Source: Amphibalanus amphitrite
Taxonomy: Eukaryota; Arthropoda; Thecostraca; Balanomorpha; Balanidae
Direction of reading: 5' to 3'
Length of the DNA stretch: 64,000 nucleotides
Assembly: GCF_019059575.1 (NCBI RefSeq)
Contig: NW_024881564.1
Location: 62,001 to 126,000 of the forward strand
Position numbers and translations under genes: made by a program. Below, piece after piece: positions 1 to 12,628 of the stretch. Every line of letters starts with the position of its first letter. The stretch's first letter is position 1. The notes beneath the pieces were generated by a model. That model had not been told where the DNA came from and made no database searches. It saw nothing but the letters and a program-made list of their open reading frames with translations.

Positions 1-476
1 TCCTAACGAAAAACCTAATGGTATTGCCGCCCACCCCCCTTTCAGATGCCCCTGGATCCGCCTTTGCCCCGAACTTTATTCCCCCTCTCAACTTTTCCTG
101 TAAAAGTAACCCTGATCCTAAGTCATCTAGGTCAATGACTTCGACGTGACCTTGACACCCAACATAATGCATGGGACAAACATTTCACACGTTGGAATGT
201 TTACAACCACAAGAAGACTGGAAACGACGCGCGGAAAATGTGTGCTGACATAGGTACATACGCCGAATCGTGATTCCGGCCTGACATGGTCTCGGAAAAT
301 AGGTCACAGGTCAAAGTTCATTTGGGTCATGGTCATGAAATTTTCAGGATAAGTGTACAATTAATCAGTTTAAAGGTACTGACTGTTTCGTCGCCATCAG
401 CCGCTTTTTGCCTTAGTTATTCTCCCCAAAACGAGGGTGGTGTCCGTTCGCCCCCCCCCCTTTGAGTGCGAGGGTT
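1..476. repeat. AGGTCA-rich repeat fragment, probable end of a TTAA-type element
   Basis: Non-coding sequence with several GGTCA/TGACC half-sites, a poly-C run and a right edge reading GTGCGAGGGTTA near 466-476. That edge resembles the right end of the complete element at 4885-5826 (GTGCGAGGGTTAA). It is probably the right part of a related copy whose left part lies outside the window. The family assignment is inferred from terminal similarity only. Confidence 0.45.
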
Positions 477-479
477 AGC

Positions 480-1150
480 CCGGGTTTGATCAAACCTTCG
501 GTCGAACACCACTGACTGGGGGAGGTCATTTAATGCCCCCCCCCGTATTATCTTCGAAACCGTTCAAAAACTCAGTGGATCGCTTCTAAAACCTGTCTGA
601 AATTCGAGTTTTGAGGTCAAGCGGCAGGTCAAGGTCAGATCAAGGGTCAAAATTAAACGTATTCACGTTTGGGACAAATTGAGCAAGCGAGGCAGAAAAG
701 CTGTCAATGGACTCCGAAAGACCTGTCGAATCGAATGATATGCAACATTATTTCATCCGATCAATTTTGTGACCTGAGTAGCTTTGAGCTGACTTTAACC
801 TGAGCTCAACACCCTGAGTGGAATAAATCCAAACAAAAAGTGTCCTTCGAGGCGCTAGACTATGCAATGGCGAGCACGATGGTGCCAAAATCGCGGGTCT
901 GCCACCAATTGTGGCGAAGCAATTCACCAAAAACAAAGCCCCTACCTTGGGACACTTTACCTAACCTCAAAGGTCACCGGTTGTCAAGTGACATTAAAAT
1001 CAGATACTATACCTACCAGCCGCTGTATTAGGTCGGGCGCACACACTCGTATTTTCCGCGAGGATCTAGCTCAATTTAGGAGCGAAACGGCTTGTGCGAG
1101 TCTAATCACTTTTATCCGCCCTCCCCCGTTTGTGCCATGCTCGCGAACAG
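480..1150 (+). repeat. Diverged copy of the 53.5-54.6 kb TTAA-type element
   Basis: This stretch aligns by eye with 54100-54600 in the same orientation. Shared landmarks in order are AATGGACTC, an AATTT(T/C)GTGACCTG block, GATGGT(G/A)CCAAAATCGCGG, ACCTCAAAGGT(C/T)ACCGGT, a GCGCACACACTCG-like block and a C-rich end. No intact terminal repeat is visible, so this is an old truncated copy. Small open frames here have no recognisable protein similarity. Confidence 0.55.
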
Positions 1151-3068
1151 TTCATGCACGCTCGCGAACTTTTCGCTGTTTGTTCATTAAAATTCGGCAA
1201 ATGACGTAAATTGTTGATCATCGACATCGGTACATTTTGTCAGCTCATGAACGGCGCTTTGCATGGTTTTCTTCAATTATTGATCGAATAGCTAATGCCA
1301 AAACTGACATCATCTTAGTGTTCGTAACGTCCCCGTACCACCAGATCCAAGCGAAATCATGAACGGGGATTCAAACAAACCTTCGATCTTAACGCCCCTT
1401 ATCCATGAGACCACATCACAGGCACAGATAAGCACGCACCACACAACATGATAAAAGTCTCTCAAAACTCAATGACAACTCACCGGGCCGGCTCGATCCA
1501 TGATGGGTTCCTGGCTCGCCCCGACACCACTCGCGCTCACTGCCACTGGAAACCCGTTCGCCAGCACATAGTACTTATAACCTCGGCTGGGCTCGGCCCG
1601 GGCGGTCGAAAAACCCGCCCCCTCTGCGGCCACCGCCGTTGCACCGCAGCAGACCCCCCGCAGAAAAAGCGGTGGGCATTACCGTAAGAGACGACTTTTT
1701 GTCACCATCAGGAGAGGTGCCCGATAGAAAGTGACATTTCCGCCGGTGTTGAAAGGAAAAGCGAGACATATTGCAAAAATCAATGCAATATTTACTAGAC
1801 CGGCTCGGTCGGTTTGACACAAAACACTGATAATTTGATCAGATTATTAGGCATAATCGCGTGCCCCGCAAACCTAAACGGAATTCCAGAGCAACATGCG
1901 TAATCAATAATGTCAGCGGACCACATTTATGATCATTAATTGCGCCTGGTCCATTAGAACACAACCGATTCTAGTTCACATCCCTGATCACACCAACAAA
2001 AAGTCTGTCAATATGCAGAGCCTACCCAATGCGAGCGTTTGTCAACAAGCGATTAGCAGCACCCACCAACGTCACCACTCAAAATAATAACACAAAAAAC
2101 TCATGATATTGCGTGGTAGAAGATCACCTTTTGGAGGGATCAGTTTGATAGAAGGAATGCTTATGCATCAGCAGGATACAATCAAAAATTGATGATCGAA
2201 TAAAAAAAGCAAACGAATGAGAGAGTTCTGGCCGGTATGTATTCAAATACCATAATCATACGCAACAACAAGAACGGTCATATAACAACGACGGTCGTGA
2301 ATAACAGCGCAACATAATGACAATGTCTGACTGGATGAGGGACGAAATTGGATTGAATGATGACATGATTGACATGTGAATAAATAAAAATACATTTCTA
2401 GCACTCGAAAACCTCATTCGACTTTACAGACAGACATTTATAGCTTCTGATGACTTTTGAAAGACGAACATGTTTAGAGATACAGGCAACTATGAACTAT
2501 GGAATGAGAGACCAAATGAAACGGCAACAGAAACATCACTAATCGGTACAAATAATGCACCGACAGCGTCCAGAAACATTGCACCGATATATGATGTTGC
2601 ACGAACCTCTGAGAATATAAAATGATAGAGATCAGAATAAACTTAAGTTGACGATGAAACATGATCATGGATTACTGGCAACAGCTATGATTACAAGAGG
2701 AAGCGAATTAAATGAAAACGCCGGCACAAATATGTTGTATGCCGGTGATTCTTAACAAGCATAGATCCCTCACAAACTTCAGTTTTACCTTTCCAATGAG
2801 CGCGACTTCTCTGAACACAATTCGTTGACAGTATATGACAGATCGACACAGTTATCAAACATTTCATCTGATCGGTAGTAAGACAGCAGCTCACACGTCC
2901 TAACAATCGACGTAGAACCAAAGCCATGCTTAGTGCTCAACTAGCCTCGAATTCACACTCCTGCGTCTTGCCTGGTCTTCTTTGGCACTGCAGAATTCAA
3001 CCCACATCACGAACAACGTCACAGCCTAGTCTGAGACAGTGAGCGTGGCCTTCGACAAGCCTCTCTGG
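1151..3068. other. AT-rich intergenic sequence, no gene seen
   Basis: Downstream (3' side) of the minus-strand SPO11 gene. Only short open frames without recognisable content are present. No repeats with clear ends, RNA gene signals or convincing exons were found. Part of it may be SPO11 3' UTR; no unambiguous minus-strand AATAAA was located close to the stop. Confidence 0.5.
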
Positions 3069-6000
3069 TTACTCGACAGCGGCCAGAGCCTGAACTGACT
3101 CACACGGCTCAGTGAGGTTCTGGGGAACGGCATCCTGTCCATTCGAGTCCCCCAAACCGCCCGCCAGACACTCCTGGATCTTGCTCGGCAGGTAGAGATC
3201 CGTCAGGAAGGTGGGGTGGATCGCGCTCAGACACTGGATCTCTGCCTTCCGACCCGAAGCCAGGATCTCGCGGATCTGGGGAGCGAGACGGTGCCCAGGG
3301 GCCGCCGATAATCCGCTGCTCTCGGGTGTGTAATTTAAAACCGACTGAATAAAGTTATACCGATTATACTAGATACATATGACGGGTGACGACATTTGAC
3401 TGTCTGACGGCTTCTGACTAAGTCAGTCGCGCGTATGGGTAGATGTAACTAGCATACGCTTTATTTTTATTGTATTTTAAAGCAAAGGGACGAAAAAAAA
3501 AAGAATTACCCCCTCTCCCAAAAAAAACTGCAGTCCAGCTCTTAAATCGAGCAATAAAAATGTGATTTACCGTGGAAATGGGAGATATATGAGTTATATA
3601 CTGTCATCCTTTCAATCGGGGCAAAATGAGCAATTGTGTTCCAATCCGTTCCAGAACATCAGCGACCTTGTATGCCAGCCCGCTCCACAACAGTGACCTT
3701 TGAGGGTCGTATGCCCCAAGGGGTCAGCGACCTTTTCGTGCCACCGCAAACCTAGGCAGCGACCTACTCGTGTCACCCAAAACCTGGCGAGCCAGCGACT
3801 CCTGACTCGCTATAGCCAATACCCCGGCGCCGAGCGCGGCCGCGGACTGACCTGTCGCTGCCAGAAGCGGTTGTGTTTCACGTACGGCCGGGAGAGGAGA
3901 CACCGGGCCTTGCTGCTGTCGGCGGCAGTCAGAGGCAGAAGAGCTGGGGAAAAGGACGGAACGGTCACATAGGAGACACGCGATAGCACAATAGAAGGGA
4001 GCAATGGCGGTATGGACTAAAGCACCATAAGCATCTGTTAACAGAAGCGTTGTCGCAAAGCGGTCTTTCAAGAGAGAAAGCTTTTACTGGATGTCGCTTC
4101 TCCGCAGGAAATAAGAGAAAGGGAATTTAGACGTTTCATATTGCACGTCAATACGGGACATTGCATGTCGTACATCTGAACATCTGACGTAAATTTAGTG
4201 AATGCATATTGCATATTGCATAAATGCCCATGCGACCTCGTATACTACTCAGATTATTAACACATGATTACCAACAGCTCCATCAAAACTGTCCGCTTTG
4301 TAAAAAGTCTCATATCATTTTTAGTTCTGCCATAACTCAGACTCACAATTATCATATAAAGTGAGCCCACCCTACCCTAACTTTATGCAAATGACCCATG
4401 CTTAGCCAATCCGATCGAATACCCAGTCCAGCCGGCTACAAAAGAGGGCACCCACCGCGACGCAGTCGTACGCCCAGGTATGACCGACATGATCTCGGCC
4501 ACTTTTTACGCCGGCGTCGTAGACATTGCGAGCATTCTCCCTGTCGGAGATCAAGCCGATGCGGGGCTGGGGTTCGATCGGTGCAATAGATAGGCTGGAC
4601 TTTGTTGGTATTTCGCCGATACTATCACATGATTTTCAATTGGCATCCAAATCCAATCTCGGATAATTGATGAAAAAAAAAACATTATTTTGGGTGAAGT
4701 TCTACACTTTTGCCAGTAAAAGATGCCGACGAAACTGATCCAGTGTCCTAGGATTGATTTTGGGCCAGAGTGCGGAGTGGAAAAATAAAAGTGAAATTCA
4801 CTGAAAGAGTGGGAAATACAACTTGTATGAACGAGTGAGGAGGAAATTCACTGAAAATGTCTCACAATTGTTGGCAAAATTTAACCCTAGAACGCCTAGG
4901 GGGGGGGGTTGTATCACCCCCCCCCCCTGAGGTTTTTTCGAAGTGCACGCTAAACGGCTTGTCGTAGCGGGCTGAAATTTTCAATACCCTCTGGGGCAGC
5001 CTTTGCGCATCTTTTGCCGAAAAAAATTGATCGGGTCAGGTCAGGTCACGGAGTTATGACGTCATAAGAGGTACAGCCTCCGGCCGACAGTTACCAAACG
5101 TGTGCGCCGAATCCCTAGGTTTTCTGCCGGTGATACCCACATTGTTTGATGGATCATGATGAAACTTCCCATGCATGTTGGGGCAAGCATTGGCTATCGT
5201 GTGGTGCAAGAAAATTGACCGGGTCAGGTCAGGTCACGGAGCTATGACGTCACAAGAGGAACAGCGTCCGGTACTATTTTTGAAAAGCGCCCGAACCACT
5301 ATTTTGCTAATTCTTGTCACCTCAATGGGAATATGCAGCAATATTAGCTTCTATAGGGAGCAAATGGACCTCCCAAATCCAAAAATACAATCAGATATCA
5401 AAAATTTAAATTTTGATTTTTCGAATTTCTGCCGCCGACTGTGACCTTGCCGACTTCCGGCGCTCCCAACGCGCCATTTTTAAAGCTAGGGAAACGAGAT
5501 ACATACCAAACGATAGAGAATTGATCAAGGAACACGATAGTGAAGGTTTCAAGTCGATATCTCCCACCGTTTTGCCGCAATCGCCGCGGAAAGTTGAAAA
5601 AGTTTGATTTTTTTCGGAAAATTTGACCTTTGACCGGTCATAAGTAGGTCAAATGTTGACCTAGGACCAAAAAATACCACCAATCGCGAGATCTCGTTGA
5701 GAGCAATCCGTTGGTTTTTTCCGCTAAGCTCTACGACCTTCCGTTTCGAAACGCCAGGGGGGGTCGTAACAACCCCCCCCCCCCCTGGTCGTTCGTGTTA
5801 TGAGAAATGGCCTGGTCGTGCGAGGGTTAACAATCTGTCACTTTATTAGAACGTTACTGGTTTCGCTGAACACGAAAGAGTGAAAAATATCTGTATTTTT
5901 CCTCAAAAGGAGTGGAAAATTATTATGGTTAGGGTGTCAAGTTTCACCCAAACTTTCAGATCCTAGGACACTGAACTGATCTGAGTTCAGGCTTTAATTT

Positions 6001-9000
6001 ATGGCAATTTGACTTAAGCCGATTAACAACAAGATAGTTTGATCTTTCGTGATGCGTGATTAGGCAGGCAAACTATTCAATATCTCAGACAGAACTCAGT
6101 GCGGGCTCGATCGGGCCGCTGTGATAAAAAACCCGCCACCAGGTATCGCTGAGCATCTGATGTAATAACCTGTTCCCAGTCACCTAATGCATGACTAAAG
6201 AACCGCCGTGACACCACACTGTGAACGTGAACACCTCGTAAATCACGCACGCACAGCGGTACCGAGCGAGCGTCAAAAGCAAGCTATCGGTTACCATTTA
6301 GTAGAGAAATTACCGCCCCCCCCCCCCCCCCGTGTCGAAGTGGAGCCTTAGTATAGCTTGAATTCAACGCATGGAGTTTATTAAACCTTTTGCAGGGGGC
6401 AGGAAACATACAAGGACACAATGAGGCCGTCAGTTCTAAGAATACAAGAAAACAGACAGCGCCTGGAACGAGCGTGAACGTGACGGAGGGGAATGTGAGG
6501 CGGCACCCACTTCCTTCTAATCTCTGTCCGCTGTCGACACCAAAATTTCAGCTATGGCGCCATTCAACAACCTTCCGGAGTTGCATAGCACAGACACACC
6601 AATCACAGCCCTGTCCGGCTCACCACCCAGCGCAGTGTCCCTCCCTGGCACTCCTCGCCTCACCTGAACGGGGTATATCTAGGTGCAGTACCTCTGTGGG
6701 CCGGACTCCGAGCCAGATCAGGCCCGGTGTGGTGAGTCGGTCCGACTCCCGCGCCCGAGCCTGCCCACACACGGAAAGACAATGAGCGACTGAGGTTGGG
6801 GCAGCTATGAACAGAATGCTGCATCGGAAAGGTATAAAAACGTATGGGGAACAGTATAGAAGAAATAGCACGATTTGTAGCAACATAAAGTAAATGATCA
6901 AGAACACGACTGACATACCTGAAAAATTAACCAGTACTTATTTAAAGCGACCGAATCATAATGAAATATCGAACATCGAGACCCAATCGTGATAAAAATA
7001 TAGAGCACGGCTGGACGAAACAAACGCATAACGCGAACTTACAAAAGGTATACCGGTTAAGCGCCTTACCAGTGAGCCGTACTTGTAGACGAAGAAGATC
7101 TCGAGGCCGTGAGGGTCAGCGTCCAGGAGCGCCATGGCCGGCACGGCCAGCCGGGAGGTCAGCATGCGCAGCAGCAAGCGCGTGTTCAGGTCCGGGAAAC
7201 CCTTGCCCTGCAGAACGGAGACACCGTGATGAATAGAGACGGTACACAATCAACTTTGGGTAGCGACAGATGGCCGTACCAATAATTTTCATTTATATTG
7301 ATACTTGATAGCTACATTTCAACTTTGAAAGCTTTGAAACTCTCCGCCGTAACTGACCGTGATGACGATCCCAGGCGGCAGGTGGTCCATCACACCGCTG
7401 TCCAGGATCTTCTGGAACGTGGCGTCCTTCTCCACCACCAGGATGAAGCGCGCCGAGGAGCTCACCAGCTGCACGTGTGGCACGCTCTCCGGCACCAGCA
7501 GCCCTGGAGAGAAATAAACATGGGCATTACACCAAACCAATTATCAATATCCAATGTATGGTCAAGCTCGCACATATCAACACTCGTCTCCCACGCAAAC
7601 CTACAACACATGGCCCAGCTCGCGCCTCTAAACACGCCTTTCCCAGGCAAACCCACCGTGTTTGGCCGCCGAGCAGTCCATGAGCACGTCTCCACAGCGC
7701 AGCACCAGCTGGCCGGCTACCAGGCCCTTGGAAGTGGCGCGCACGTGCGAGCTCTCGCGCGGAATGGCCAACAGGTCGGTGACGTCATCCAGGAGGGCGT
7801 CCACGGCGCGTTGGCTGCCGAACAGCGACACCTCCTGGTAGTAGATGTCCCTGTCGAATGAGGAACGGCGATTAGTTATTGGGTCATAACCAGTGTTAAG
7901 CTGTTTTGTATGACATATAACCGAGAATCTTGAGAGACACGATGAAACGAGGTGCTGATGATTGTGATAACTATCGTTTTTAGGAGCAAAACACAGTGGT
8001 TGGGTCTCTTTAATTGTGCCCATTGTATAGTAAACAAAACGTTTTTACATTGCATAATGGGAAATAGCATTTTGAATCGTAATTTAGAAAAATACCACGG
8101 CATTCCCTATCGCCTGGCGTTACGCACGTTCTTTTAGCGGAGAATCAGCGCATCCATTACACCGATACCGACCTCTTGGTTGAGTGAGTGTTGGTGGAGA
8201 CGAGGTGTCTGATCTTCTGCAGCAGGAGCACCATCATGTTGAGCCGGCTCTCGCTGCGGACCCGCACCTCGGCGCGGGGCGTCTCATCGGTCACCACGAG
8301 GTGACCGGCACTGGCGGAAAGAGGGCAAGGGTAGCTCAGGGAAGTGTTTGGGTAGACGGTGTGATGGAACTACGCCCAAGTAGGAAAAGATGTTACTCGA
8401 TAAGACGAACTTCAGATATATGCATAGATAAGACAGAAGCCGTAAAACCCAATTCGACGGATGCCGGCTGCAACATCTAAATGCCTCAAATTAGAAGCAC
8501 CGACAGTATCGCATATCACAAATTGGGCACATGAGCGATTCTCACAATTTACGCAAAGCACTTACTCGGTGCAGAGTTGAAGGTCCCGCCATCTGGTCTT
8601 AGCAGGCAGCAGCAGCTCGGGAGTTTCGCCGCGTTCCCGACAGGTGGCGACTGCGGCGAGCAGCGCGTCAATCCGCGCCAGAACCGTCTCCATCTGGACG
8701 GGTCGGCGCGGGTCACGGCTCCTGGCGGCAAGACGAGCAGCCCGGGTCTTACGCGGTGGTTTGGCGGCTGATGTGCTGGCCGCAGAGGCTGCAGGTGGGC
8801 TGTTTTCAGAGACGCCTTTTGAGACGTGTGCTTGAGTGTTGTCCTCGGTAGGCGGCGTAGATGTTTCTGAGCCGGTACACTTGTGCTGACTACAGCTCAC
8901 TGGCATTCCAGCTGATGTTTGAGAACTGGTTTCCAGGGGTTGAACTGGTGCAGCAGCATCAACTTGCATAGGTAGAAGATACGAAGATTCGGTAGTTACG

Positions 9001-10631
9001 GCCCGCAACAACGGCGGAGACGTAGGTAGCTGGGACGGTCCCTTCTCCTTGGACCGTTGCAGTGGGAGAGACGTCCACCTGACAGGAGACTGGGGGGTGT
9101 CTAACAGAAGTGGTGACTGCTGAGATGTAGGTCGTGACGTATCTTTGGGATACGATGTATCGTGTTTGCCAGATGCTGGAGTGTCCTGACTCACGGCTTC
9201 AGTGCCAACGTTCGCTTCGCATGAGATCGATCTGGCAGTTAATTCATCGATACAGCGAGGGTTTGCGGTTGGAGTGTTCACTTCCGACTCGTTGCCTGAA
9301 ACATCAGCTATCGGGAGACCAGCATGCTCTTCAACTCCTCTAATGGATACTGCGGCAGTCTTTGGCGCAGCATCAGCATGACGTAGGCCTTCGGCAGCTG
9401 ATACTGCTGGCATAGACGATTGACTGGCGACAGTAGGAGACGAAGTCCGTGTAACTTTGCCTTGCACAGTTTCAACAGAGCGTTTTCCTGTTTCTAGACG
9501 GCCTACAGTTGGTTGGCATTCCCGTCGATGCCTCTTTGCGGTGTTCTGCGTTTCAGCGTCATGTGTCCCTTGCATTCGGTGTTCGCTTTCTTCGAAACAC
9601 AAGCGCTTGGCGACATCTCCTTGGGAGGTAGAGGGAGTTTTACTGCCTTGCGCTGCATGGAGTGAAGGTTGGGTACCTTGACGAACTAAGGAGTGACGGC
9701 TAATGTCATCAGTGAAAGAAGCTGTAGACTCTCGACTAAAACGGCATGTTGTTTCTGCGCCTTCGTGTACGGAACCATGACTTTGCAGCATGAGGTCGCT
9801 AACTTCTGATATGAGTTCATCGACCAGCACCTCATCCAGGTCATCATAAAGATGGTCGAGTTTGCTACCGGTGCCCCTCTGATGTGACGCATGATCATCG
9901 ACATCGGGATCCGCTAAGTCGTCGCGTAGCTCTACGCGAGAGCTTCTCTCATTTTGGCGAGCACGGCAAGGTGATGCAGCGGGCTCCTCCAGGTCATCAA
10001 AAAGGGCATTATTGTGCTCCACTGTTTCCGGTAGAGGGCGAGGAGCTGGTTCATCCAGATCATCTCGCAAGTCATGCACAGATGCCACAGGCGCAGGGAG
10101 CGGCAGATCTGCAGGCTCATGGAGATCGTCGCGACATTCCGTTGCAAACGCCCGTGCGTATTCCTCAGGTTCATCAAGATCATCCACCATTTGGAGCCGA
10201 GTCCTTTGCCAAGATGACTGAACCACCGGCTCGTCGAGGTCATCTCGTACCCGAAAACCATGGCGCCTCTCGGTATACGGCTCGACCAGATCATCAAGAT
10301 CATCTTCTAAAGTTTCATGAGCATGGCCATCTTCCAATTTTATTGGTACCGTGACAGGCAATCCATACAGTAAGGATATGCTCTCAGGTGAAGGCTGCTG
10401 TGGTTGTGGCTTTCCCACGCTTTGTTCTCTACACCGGTCTCCACTTATGTTAAAACTCGTCGCAAACGTGGTTAATCTCGGTTGGAAGAACGAGCCGGTG
10501 CTGACAGTAGGCGCAGCGTGTATGGGAGAACCTCGGGCATAACCAGTCCTTTCATGTCCGTTGAAGCATCCCACATGGAACGTTTTAGATTCAAACTCAT
10601 CCGCCGGCTCGTCAAGGTCGTCATACTCCAT
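3069..10631 (-). CDS. SPO11: Meiotic recombination protein SPO11 with a long N-terminal extension
   Basis: SPO11 is the topoisomerase VI A-like enzyme that makes meiotic double-strand breaks. Exons on the minus strand, in coding order: 10631-8566, 8310-8173, 7850-7657, 7503-7358, 7207-7070, 6760-6664 and a last exon from about 3335 to the stop at 3069. The first six join in phase at GT-AG sites. Landmarks in the model: KRDIYY with the catalytic Tyr at about residue 739 by analogy with yeast; LFGSQ; TSKGLVAG; the Toprim Glu in VVEKDATFQ (about E824); GKGFPDLNTR; DADPHG (about D877/D879); YKYGS; WLGV; and the C-terminal GRKAEIQCLS and YLPSKI. Phase between exons 6 and 7 does not match, and roughly 14 conserved residues are missing, so one short exon between 3335 and 6663 is probably unresolved. 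The first exon encodes 688 residues and the conserved region starts only at about 636 (METVLARIDALL), so the protein would be about 1000 residues against roughly 350-400 usually. A shorter product from an internal Met is possible. Confidence 0.9.
3660..3810. repeat. Degenerate minisatellite, about 35-bp unit
   Basis: About five imperfect copies of a unit beginning CAGCGACCT and containing CGTGCCACC- or CGTATGCCCC-like segments lie head to tail in the SPO11 intron. The copies are diverged in length and sequence. Confidence 0.55.
4885..5826. mobile_element. Non-autonomous TTAA-target DNA transposon (piggyBac- or Kolobok-like), 942 bp
   Basis: The element is flanked by TTAA at 4881-4884 and 5827-5830. 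Its left end reads CCCTAGAACGCC and its right end, reverse-complemented, reads CCCTCGCACGACC, followed on both sides by G/C homopolymer runs. TTAA duplication and a CCCTAGAA start fit the piggyBac superfamily, though Kolobok also uses TTAA. Inside are two tandem units of about 186 bp, each containing GGGTCAGGTCAGGTCACGGA followed by TATGACGTCA (near 5034 and 5220). No transposase frame is present. It lies within the SPO11 intron. Confidence 0.75.
9828..10622 (-). other. DDLDEP motif array in the SPO11 N-terminal extension
   Basis: Within the first SPO11 exon, residues 4-268 contain about nine related acidic motifs: DDLDEP at 4, a DDLDDLVEP form at 110, DDLDEP at 130, 150 and 190, DDLHEP at 168, DDLEEP at 212, DDLADP at 237 and DDLDEV at 263. 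From residue 130 onward they recur every 18-26 residues, and the intervening sequence is variable and low in hydrophobic residues. This pattern suggests a disordered region with a repeated short linear motif. I do not recognise the motif from SPO11 of other animals. Confidence 0.8.
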
Positions 10632-11152
10632 TCGCAGGCATCAAGTAAAAAATGAGCAAGAAGTCACTTCTATTCAGTCTCACGAACACGAGATTCAGAA
10701 GTCAGAAGCTGCGCTGAAGCTGAAGATGTTGAGCGCTCTGCACTATAGGAGCTTATCAATTATTAACCCGCGCATGACTGGGGGGGAGGCTCTCGTTTTC
10801 CTGCGATCTCCAAAACGCTTTCTGTATCGAGCATCGAGTTCGACACGAAACTTTCAGTACCTTTGGCTGGTCTGGTCTGGATAAGTTAAAAGTTTAACAC
10901 CTTTTATAAAAAAAATTCTGAAGACAGTTATTTGTATTCGGGGTCATTGAACGCTTTTCAAATTGAAAATCGGGTCCGACGTAAGACGGCCGTTATTTAG
11001 AGGTATCTTGAGACGGCCCTCGCCCTCCCGCCGCCACTCACGTCAACGGACAACGTCGCGTTATGGAACAATATACCCTAGTCCCTAGTTCAGGTTATGC
11101 TATGCGCAGGCCAATAACTTTTGGACGGCTCAGGCTGTTACCACGCCCAAAA
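10632..11152. other. Intergenic sequence between SPO11 and the hAT-like element
   Basis: This is presumably SPO11 upstream sequence. A TTAACCCGCGC start followed by a G run at 10763-10790 resembles the left terminus of the TTAA-type elements, but no matching right end was found, so it may be a truncated copy. No gene is seen. Confidence 0.4.
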
Positions 11153-11160
11153 ATCGCAAA

Positions 11161-12628
11161 CAGGCGCGTAACCACGAGTCTGAAGTTACTGGGGACCACA
11201 TGGAGGGCCGCGAAGACCAAATATGATATTTCAGGATCAGCCTTCGCCGGAGTGTGTGTGTGTGTGGGGGGGAGAGTGTGTGTGGTGTTTTTGGCCACAC
11301 CTGCCAGCTTATTTTACGCGTGTAAAGAAAACCGAGGCGCGCACCGCCGTGAAACTTGGTATAGCTTATGATACCTCAATTTCGCATCGTGTGTCAAAAT
11401 TTTGACCCCAGGTCACCTAAGGTCAGGTCACCAGGACAAGTAAAGTAACCATGCCTCTAAAAACTTTGTGACTGTCATTCCTATAGCCTACATCCCAGAA
11501 GTTTGAAACTCGAGCTTTTACTTGAGGAAATCAGCATGAAAATTTCGTATACCTATCCCAAAGTTTTTACATCGGTGACCTAATGTCAAGTCATAGATAA
11601 CATGAATGATTCATGTTATCTATGGTCAAGTCAATTTTATGACCTCTCCATTACCTATAGGTTATTTAGAGAAAATTGAAATGCTCTTCTTCTGGCCGAA
11701 AACACATTCAAACACCGTGACACGGGTAAACATGACACACTGAACCGGAAAATTGCACCTTTGACCCCTTTATGCCCCTCAGCTCATCTCAGGTCATGAA
11801 ACATCTCCAACAGTTTTTTCCCCACAACTTTATGTAGTAACATGCTAGAGCGCTGAAACAGTATGAATGTGTTCAGCTCAACAATGCCAATCAAATGACA
11901 TGCAACATGACCTTTTCCTTGATCTGGAACAGGGGTTAAATTTTGAAGTTGACCTTTTCAGGTCAACTTATAGTTCATTCACGCGTCTCGGTGAGACAAA
12001 CGCGATGCCGGTAAAATCAGCGTCTTACAAGCTTTAAGTCCAAAGCTATGATGCAAAAACCTTTTCCGCAAAAACGTCAGCCTGGAAGCTAAAACGTTGA
12101 TCTTAGGTCAAATCTGAGAGCATTTCTCAGAAAGGCCTTTGAAGGCGCTATCGAATGGGCTTTCCCGCAGCATTGCAGCTCATATTGGTTCCTGACTTAT
12201 GCGCGTATTTGTGAAAAGTTGTCAAAATTGGGAATAAAATTTCGTGAAAATTTTACAATTGGTGACCTGTAGTGACCTCAGCGGACCTGATAAAAAATGA
12301 TGTAGGTAATTCTGAAAGATACTGTAGCGAGTTATCTGTTGCTTTTTAACTCGTCTTTCTAGCTTGCTTACTTTCCGAGATAACCTGGTGTGGCCAAAAA
12401 GCCCACACCATGGCGAAGCTGGCTGAGAGGCCCACCCGGGCGCTGGGTAAACAAAACATCCATAGTTTTGTCTTACGTTGACTACATATTACTCCTCACG
12501 TCGATTTAGAGACAATATTTCGCTATTGTAGCAAATTGAAGTCGTCAGTTTTACTGGGGACGGTCCCCAGTAACCCAAAAGTTACTGGGGACCGGTCCCC
12601 AGTGTCCCCAGTGGTGGTTACGCGCCTG
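11161..12628. mobile_element. Non-autonomous hAT-like DNA transposon, 1468 bp
   Basis: The termini are perfect inverted repeats of CAGGCGCGTAACCAC, and the element is bounded by an 8-bp direct repeat ATCGCAAA at 11153-11160 and 12629-12636. An 8-bp target duplication with a CAGG start is typical of the hAT superfamily. Subterminal GTTACTGGGGACC motifs occur near the left end and repeatedly, in both orientations, near the right end (12551-12600). The interior is non-coding and AGGTCA-rich, with a TG/G microsatellite near 11253-11275. No transposase was recognised, so movement would need an enzyme from elsewhere. The exact target duplication suggests a fairly young insertion. Confidence 0.85.

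Noticed and set aside
7298-7861. 187-codon plus-strand frame
   Set aside because: It lies opposite two SPO11 exons whose minus-strand frames carry the diagnostic motifs.
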